DNA of 64,000 nucleotides from Bostrychus sinensis. Lineage: Eukaryota > Chordata > Actinopteri > Gobiiformes > Eleotridae. The stretch spans positions 144,501 through 208,500 of the forward strand of contig CM036255.1 of NCBI GenBank assembly GCA_020698575.1, in the 5' to 3' direction. Position 1 is the stretch's first letter; each line of letters begins with the position of its first letter. This document shows, piece by piece, positions 57,921 through 64,000 of this stretch. The notes under the pieces were generated by a model. The model saw nothing but the letters and a program-made list of their open reading frames with translations, was not told where the DNA came from and did not search any database. The position numbers and the translations under genes are program-made.

Positions 57921-58357
57921 TTAATTTTTTTTTTAACTTAGTGTTTATTTGTTTTTATTTTTTTAACAACCAAACAACTACGGGTTACAGCACTGTCTGT
58001 ACATTCACATCTCTTTCGACAGTTATGTAAAATTATACACCTGAATACAAATGTTATTAAAGAAAATGCAAGAAAACATAATGCAAGAACAGACAAACAC
58101 TAAAAACAGCAAAAACAAAATATTGTTATAGTAGGATAATAATGACAGTTTTAAACATATATAGGGAAAGGGAATATGAATAAACAAAAAGCCATTCTAT
58201 ATGTATACATTTGAGAGGTACAATATGAATATGAATGTCACCCTTAGAGGTCTGAGTCGGAGCTCATTGCATCAAAAGGGCAGAATAGGTTTCCAACGCT
58301 TAATGAAAGTAGGTCTTTGGATCCTCAAAGAATATGTTATTTCCTCCATTTGATATC

Positions 58358-59467
58358 CAGGGCTGAAAGTAAGCCGGTACGGCCCGGTACTACGTACCGG
58401 CATAAGATTTAGAGGGGGTACGCAGTACCGGGTAGAAAGAGATCAGCTGTCCGAGAGGTCTTTGCAGCTTTTGCACACATTAGAAAGCAGCCGCGGACCG
58501 CGGACGCTTTTATGAGGAAAAAAAAATCTGACGCTAAAGCATGTGAACCAGGCAGTGCTTTATCCCATCATATTTGTGTCTGTGTGTTTTTTAGTGGCTT
58601 ATGATCACTCCGTGATGTGATTTAATGCACAGAATGTCCCTCTCCCCTCTCATCATTCACTGATTGTCTCGCTTCCTTAAACAAACGCATTGAGCGTGCG
58701 CGTCTTAAGCCCAAAGCACACCTGGAGCGCCGCCTCAAATTACACCAAACGCTTGAGAAGGTTTTAATCAGTGGTCCTCAACCCAGCGATCGCGATCTAC
58801 CGTCGATCGTAAAAGCAGTGCGGGTAGATCGCGGAGCCATGTCTTTCCAAATAAAGTCATTTGCCTATGGCATTTGAACGCCCCGCAGATGGATCAGACT
58901 GAGATTCTTTCTAAAACACGAGACACCGCGGAAGCGCGAGGAAACCGCACGAGCTACGAACTAAACCGAATATAAGCAACTTAATAACAATCAGAGTTCT
59001 GGCCACTTTCACTTCAGTTCTGTTGCGGAGGCTGCGGGCGGCTCGTGCTCTGCGGCTGCTCTGAACACTGCCATGGGGCTGACGCACGCACACACACACA
59101 CACAGACACACACACGAGAGGCAGCGGTATCAGGGAGGAGACAGGTGAGGAAGGTGTCAGAGCCTGATGTATGTCACCTGTTTGCTTTGTTTTTGTTACT
59201 GCAGAAGTACAGGGGCCATGTGTGCGCCTCATAGAAAACAATAGGGGCATATTTTTTGACGTGCGTCCGGTGTGTGTTGGCCTTTATAGGGTGCGTTTGA
59301 TTTGTTTCCAAACCCTGTTAAACCCTGTATAAGCCATGTCTATATTTTTCATTTACAGTCAAGATTCATTCTTAACCTCGTATATCTGCTTTTTCTGCTA
59401 TTAATATATATATGTAGGCATAATTTGTTATAGTACCGGCATAAGCAAAAATCTACTTTCACCCCTG
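58358..59467. mobile_element. hAT-like element inside the L1 3' region
   Basis: Ends cagggctgaaagtaagccgg and (right, reverse complement) caggggtgaaagtagatttt. It splits the L1 C-terminus between WGIY and QMEEIT. Flanks are only 5 of 8 alike (ttgatatc, tatatacc). Near 58775 a second hAT-like end (cagtggtcctcaaccc) hints at a further insertion. A CA microsatellite lies at 59087-59115. Confidence 0.65.
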
Positions 59468-59881
59468 TATATACCCCACACTTTCTGGATCCATATATTA
59501 TATGAAGGGGGGTCTGGCTTTAGCCACCTTATAGTGATACATTTTAATGCATCTGTGAGCAGTATATTTATGAGGTATTTGTCATCCCTTCTGTCCATAC
59601 CCCCAGGTATTGCTCCCAATAATGCTACTGTGGGGCTCGATGGAATGTCTCGTTTAAAAAACACTTTAAGGGCATTAAAAACCTCCTCCCAGAAGGGGCC
59701 TAATTTAGGACATTCCCAAAATATATGAGTGTGATTGGAAGTGGCTGCCCCACAATTTCTCCAGCATGACTTGGAATGTATTGATCCCATCTTCGCTGTT
59801 ATTTCTGGTGTTCTAAAAAATCTGGTAACAACTTTCCACTTAAATTCCCTCCAAATGTTTGAGTTTGTAGCAAGATGTGCT

Positions 59882-61468
59882 TCAGTGCAGATAGATCTCT
59901 TCCCAGGTATCTGGTGGTATATCTATTGTTGTCTCTGCCTCCCATCTCTGCATTATATAATGGGAGTCATTTGAACTCATAGTCAGAAATATAAAATACA
60001 ATTTACCAATTATTTTCCTATCGCCAATATCTATTTGTGTTATAAGAAACTTTTCTATGGGGGTTGGATTCAAAAGTTGTTCCCACTCTTTGTGTGTTGT
60101 CAGGAATGATCTTAGTTGCAAGTATCTGAAGAAATCAGTCTTGGGAAGGTCATATTCTATTTTCAACTGTTCAAATGTTTTAATGTTATCATTTTTGACT
60201 AGTTGGTGTAAATACGTTAAACCGTGGTCTGACCATTTTCTGAAACCAGTGTCCAAGTTGTTGGGTGCAAAGGTTCTCATAGATCCAATGTCTGTCCTCT
60301 GTAAGAGTGACCTGGGCAGACTAAAAGAGGAGCGTATTTGATTCAAAATTTTTAAAGTGTTTTTTGTCCAGATTGACATTTCTTTCACGGGAGCGTCTAA
60401 AAAGGATACATTTTTCAGAGTCTTCAAACATACACTTTCCTCCATATTGAGCCAGCGAGTAGATGTATCATTCTGAATCCACGCTACCAATGGCTTAATT
60501 TGTGCGGCCCAAAAATAATATTTAAAGACTGGAAGTTTAAGGCCACCACCAAACTTAGGCAACTGTAAGGTTTTGAGTCTAATTCTAGGGCGCTTGTTTT
60601 GCCATATAAATTTTGACATTAATTTATCGAGGTGATCAAAAGCAGGTTTTGGAATCTCTACAGGTAGCATCTGGAATAAATAAAGAAGTCTGGGCAGGAC
60701 ATTCATACAAACACTTTCAACACGACCCAATAAAGAGAGCGGGAGTGAAGACCATTGTTCTAAATCGTTGCTAACCTCCCGAATCATTTTATTATAATTT
60801 GCATCATATAAATCATGAAGGGATGGCGGCATGTAAATGCCTAGATATTTAATAACTTCCTTAGGCCATCTGAATCCACTCTGTAGTTTAAAGTCATCTG
60901 AAACTAAACCATTCACATCCATAACTTCTGTTTTATCTATATTCACTTTATACCCAGAATAATGCCCGTACCTAGTGATAAGCTCCGTCAGATATGGTAT
61001 TGTTGATGTGGGTTCCGTTAAATACAGCAAGACATCATCTGCATACAATGAAATCTTGTGTTCTTCTCGGTTTATTGGAATTCCTTTAATATTATTGTTG
61101 TCTCTTATGAGCTCGGCTAAAGGTTCAATGCTAATAGCGAACAGCAAGGGTGATAGGGGGCAGCCCTGTCTGCAGCCTCGTTCCAGTGTGAATTTCTCTG
61201 ATCTATGTCCATTAACCCTAACAGCTGCTTGCGGGAATGAATAGAGCATTTGTATCCAATTTATAAAATTAGGTCCAAATTTAAATCGTTTAAATGTTTG
61301 GAATAAATATTGCCAGGACACTCGATCAAATGCTTTCTGTGCATCCAACGCTACAAGTACTGATTCTAGTTTTTTATCTTTCAGGTGGGAGATTATATTT
61401 AACAGGCGCCAGTACATTATCTCCATAATATCGTCCCACAATAAACCCTGTCTGGTCTGGATGTACAA
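59882..61468 (-). pseudogene. L1 reverse transcriptase and C-terminal domain, 528-codon frame
   Basis: Open over 528 codons: ALDAQKAFDRVSWQYLF (catalytic D), CRQGCPLSPLLFAISIEPLA, KISLYADDVLLYLTEP (ADD pair), then thumb (IKYLGIYMPPSLHDLY, SLPLSLLGRVESVCMNVLPR) and C-terminal region (KFIWQNKRPRIRLKTLQLPK, GGGLKLPVFKYYFWAAQI). The N-terminal RT part is in another frame (61374-61856, SPGPDGYVNEFYKTF, SYRPISLLNGDLRIL), so a frameshift lies near 61.4 kb. After a stop at 59882 the C-terminal zinc-knuckle-like part (SKSCWRNCGAATSNHTHIFW; C..C....H....C) lies at 59.43-59.79 kb. Confidence 0.88.
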
Positions 61469-62199
61469 TGTGAGTGATTATCTTGTTAACACGTCTGGCT
61501 AAAACTGCTGTTAGTATACGCAAATCACCGTTCAGCAACGATATTGGTCGATATGACTGGCATTCAGTGGGGTCTCTACCCTCTTTATGAATTACTTTTA
61601 TAGTTGCCTCAGTCCAGAATGGTGCCATAGTCCCATACTCCAAGGCATATCTGTATGCTTTCAGCAACAAAGGTGCTAGTAGATCTTTAAAAGTCTTATA
61701 AAATTCATTAACATACCCGTCTGGGCCTGGACTTTTATTATTCTTAAGTAATGAATTAACCTGTTTGATTTCTGATTCCTCAATTGGCTTATCTAACGCC
61801 TCTGCCGTTGTAGTTGACAATTCTGTAAGTTTTATGTGTTGCAAGGAGAGATGCATTGAACCTCCATTGTTTAGTTGTAGGTCTATGACCTATATCCCAT
61901 TTTAGTAAAAGGGGAGCATGGTCAGAAATCGTGATAGGTAAGATCTCAATGTCTGTTATCCTGTGTAAATCTACCTTCGGAGAAAAAAATAATCTATCCT
62001 GGAGTAGGATGTGTGCCTGTTAGAATAAAAGGTGAAGTCCCTACCTCTTGGGAATTTACTCCTCCATACATCTACAGGGCCAGCTTCTGTCGTTTGGTGT
62101 ATAAGGGCTTTGCGTGTTCTGACCAACAGAAAGTAAGACGTGGATCTAGATGATTTTATATAATATAGGTGATTAGTTGATTTTGATAATATAGGCCCT

Positions 62200-62790
62200 T
62201 TAACTACAACTCTTTCTATGATTTTTGAAATAAAAGGGAGATTTGATATTGGTCTATAGTTGGCGAGAATGATCTAGACTGGGTTTTTTTCAGAAGCGGG
62301 TTAATAACTGCAAATTTAAAAGACTGTGGTACATAACCTGTTTCTAGGGAGATGTTTATTAAATTCAGTATAGATTCATTAATTAGAGGAAGAGTTTCTT
62401 TAAAAGGTTTGGTAGGAATCGGGTCTAGACAGGTTGAGGTTTTGGAGGACATAATGACTCGGCTTGGTCTACAGCAGGTGAAGCAGTCTAATGTTACAGA
62501 TGGTTTTATAGAGGCCTCCATTTTTACAGCTTTAACCTGCTCTGAGCTGATTGTAGGAAAAATTGTATTTAATTTGTCTCTAATACTTGAGCTGAGAGTA
62601 ACAGGGATACAGGGTTCTATTGAGCTGTGACCGTTGGTCAGCCTGGCTACAGTGCTAAACACAAACCTAGGGTTGTTCTTGTTTTCTTCTATTAAAGTTG
62701 AATAGTATCTGGTTTTGGCCTCATGGAGAGATTCTTTATAATTTAAAAGACTACATTCTTTGACATTTAGTCTAGCTGTATGAGACTAAA
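62200..62790 (-). pseudogene. L2-like LINE fragment, antisense
   Basis: Minus strand: FVFSTVARLTNGHSSIEP then ETLPLINESILNLINISLET, GYVPQSFKFAVINPLLKKT, the RT start of an L2/CR1-type element, with upstream ...LIEENKNNPRFVF (near 62680). Different subfamily from the L2 at 23.6-26.9 kb. Ends where the L1 starts at about 62190. Confidence 0.75.
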
Positions 62791-62899
62791 AGACTTGCTG
62801 TTTTTAGTGAGTGCATGAGTGCACTGTCAACAAACCAATCACTTTTACTGGGACTCGAGCTATGGGAGCTGTTCTCAACATTCTCAACATGATACTAAA

Positions 62900-63640
62900 T
62901 ATTGGCTGAATTATGTGTTTAACCTGTAAATCCTTTGGTTTTTGGAGGTGAGGTTCGCCTAAATAGACCTATCCAAAATGATTCAGGATTAGCTCTACAT
63001 TCATCTGGTTAATATGCATAATCTTGGTCTCAATGGATAGCCAGGACGTGGGAGAATACATTTCCAGTATCAGTTACATTGTAACTCTTCCTATGCCTGG
63101 GCAAATTGTGGTGAACCTAATCTTTATTTTGTACCCTTGCCTAAAATAGATTTTAGTTTAAAGAGTAAAAAACACCATTATAGCATAGAATGTATGCATA
63201 AAATGCCACTGCATGCATTCAGCAGCTCCTTGACTGCAACTGTCCCAAATTAGATAAAAAAACTCACTAATTATATGAAGCTTTTAGTAAGGAGAGTATC
63301 AGGTGGACACTCCATTTGGCACAATTGGGCATGTAAACTGCCAAAGAGTGCCAAATGGGCTTTTTCCCACTTTGAAGTGAATCTGGCTACAAAACACTTG
63401 TAGTTTCTACTACAGAAGTCTGTGGACATACAATGCAGCCTTTTGTTATGACATTTACCCACTACATCATATGATTCTACCGTTGTGCACAGTATAATAT
63501 AAATAAAAATTAGCGAATTGTATATTTTTGTCTCCAAATTGAGCATATTTATTACAACAAACAATGTAAACAAAATAATTAACTTATTGCAATGTAAAAG
63601 TCCTTAAATATGATACAGAGCTCTCAAATAAATTACAAAT
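62900..63640. other. Intron, no recognised gene
   Basis: No domain, no clear repeat ends. The 100-codon ORF at 63271-63573 on the minus strand matches nothing known to me. Confidence 0.4.
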
Positions 63641-63890
63641 CATGTAAACATGTAAACAAATAAGTACCAGTACTTGTATTACATTGCAATATGAGCACGT
63701 GAACCCTGACTGATCTGCGGCACTGCAGCCTCATACAGGTTTGTATTTCTGTCAGAACAGCATAAACTTCTTCAGCAGTTTGAGCTACAGTAGCCCGTCT
63801 GTTAGATGGGATGGGGTTCTTGTTAGCTGCTCTTGTGAAGTGTCCCTAGTCTGCAGTGCTCAGATCAGGAGCACTCCACATGGGCACCTG
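63640..63890 (-). pseudogene. Tc1-like transposase fragment
   Basis: On the minus strand aaccccatcccatctaacag, acgggctactgtagctcaaa and ctgctgaagaagttta read as NPIPSNRRATVAQTAEEVY, the second DNA-binding segment of a fish Tc1-like transposase; then a frame break and RLQCRRSVRVHV. No inverted repeats in the window; the last 100 bases to 64000 could not be assigned. Confidence 0.55.
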
Positions 63891-64000
63891 CGGGGAACGT
63901 CACCAGCAACTTAAGCCTCCTCTACTAGCTCCTTCATCAGGATTTCACTGAATCGTTTCTGTGTCATGGGAGTCTCTGCCCATCGACTGGCCTGCTGCTT

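Larger units (their letters stand above)
57930..62190 (-). mobile_element. L1-clade LINE, antisense, with a hAT-like insertion
   Basis: From right: endonuclease end near 61.97-61.87 kb (PKVDLHRITDIEILPITISD, SDHAPLLLKWD), then directly an RT start (61.85 kb), so the usual endonuclease-RT linker is missing. The RT and C-terminus follow to 59.43 kb, an insertion at 58358-59467, then the rest of the C-terminus and 3' region (58.35-57.93 kb; minus strand QMEEITYSLRIQRPTFIKRW). Left end near 57930 beside a T-rich run, as expected for an inverted poly-A. Confidence 0.8.

Overview
This window is vertebrate, almost certainly teleost, genomic DNA. The one host gene I can support is vps50 (ccdc132, syndetin) on the + strand. 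Eleven internal exons lie between 2079 and 56657, all with AG/GT splice borders and mutually compatible phases. Together they encode about 397 residues (1190 nt), roughly residues 225-625 of the ~960-residue family protein. The first exons lie left of the window and the last ones right of it. Syndetin is the subunit that, with VPS51, VPS52 and VPS53, forms the EARP tethering complex of recycling endosomes. The fish assignment rests on repeat families: Rex3 and Rex6-like LINEs, L2 and fish L1 LINEs, Tc1-like transposons with long inverted repeats, 5S- and tRNA-headed SINEs and many hAT elements. I cannot name the species.

Nearly everything else is transposon-derived intron sequence. Left part (1-13 kb): a LINE endonuclease ORF at the edge, a half Tc1 element with a nested L2 tail, a Rex6-like LINE relic, a tandemly duplicated repeat head, an internally deleted Rex3 and an L1-type LINE. 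Middle (13-35 kb): 5S-headed SINEs, a foldback element, a Harbinger-like MITE, an almost intact Tc1-like element (19924-21541), an L2 split by a 1-kb TG...CA element, a hairpin beside telomere-like repeats, a 40-bp minisatellite, a possible long-inverted-repeat element with a Rex3 inside, and a degraded Tc1-like relic. Right part (35-64 kb): a dense hAT zone (36467-37381, 40241-41486, 42252-44008 with another hAT inside, and an 8.2-kb composite 44774-53016 holding a Tc1, another hAT and an L1 that itself carries a 460-bp MITE). After it come two more MITEs, a GT-rich minisatellite, an L1 with a 528-residue open reverse transcriptase frame, an L2 fragment and a Tc1 relic.

Most recognisable LINE coding stretches are antisense to vps50. 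The most interesting items are the nested hAT composite, the 460-bp promoter-like MITE with hairpin ends, the long-inverted-repeat family at 31-34 kb, and SINEs that combine the same body with different RNA heads. No operon, CRISPR array, functional tRNA/rRNA gene or obviously new protein system is visible. Boundaries of old repeats are approximate. Family names come from recalled consensus motifs, not a database search.
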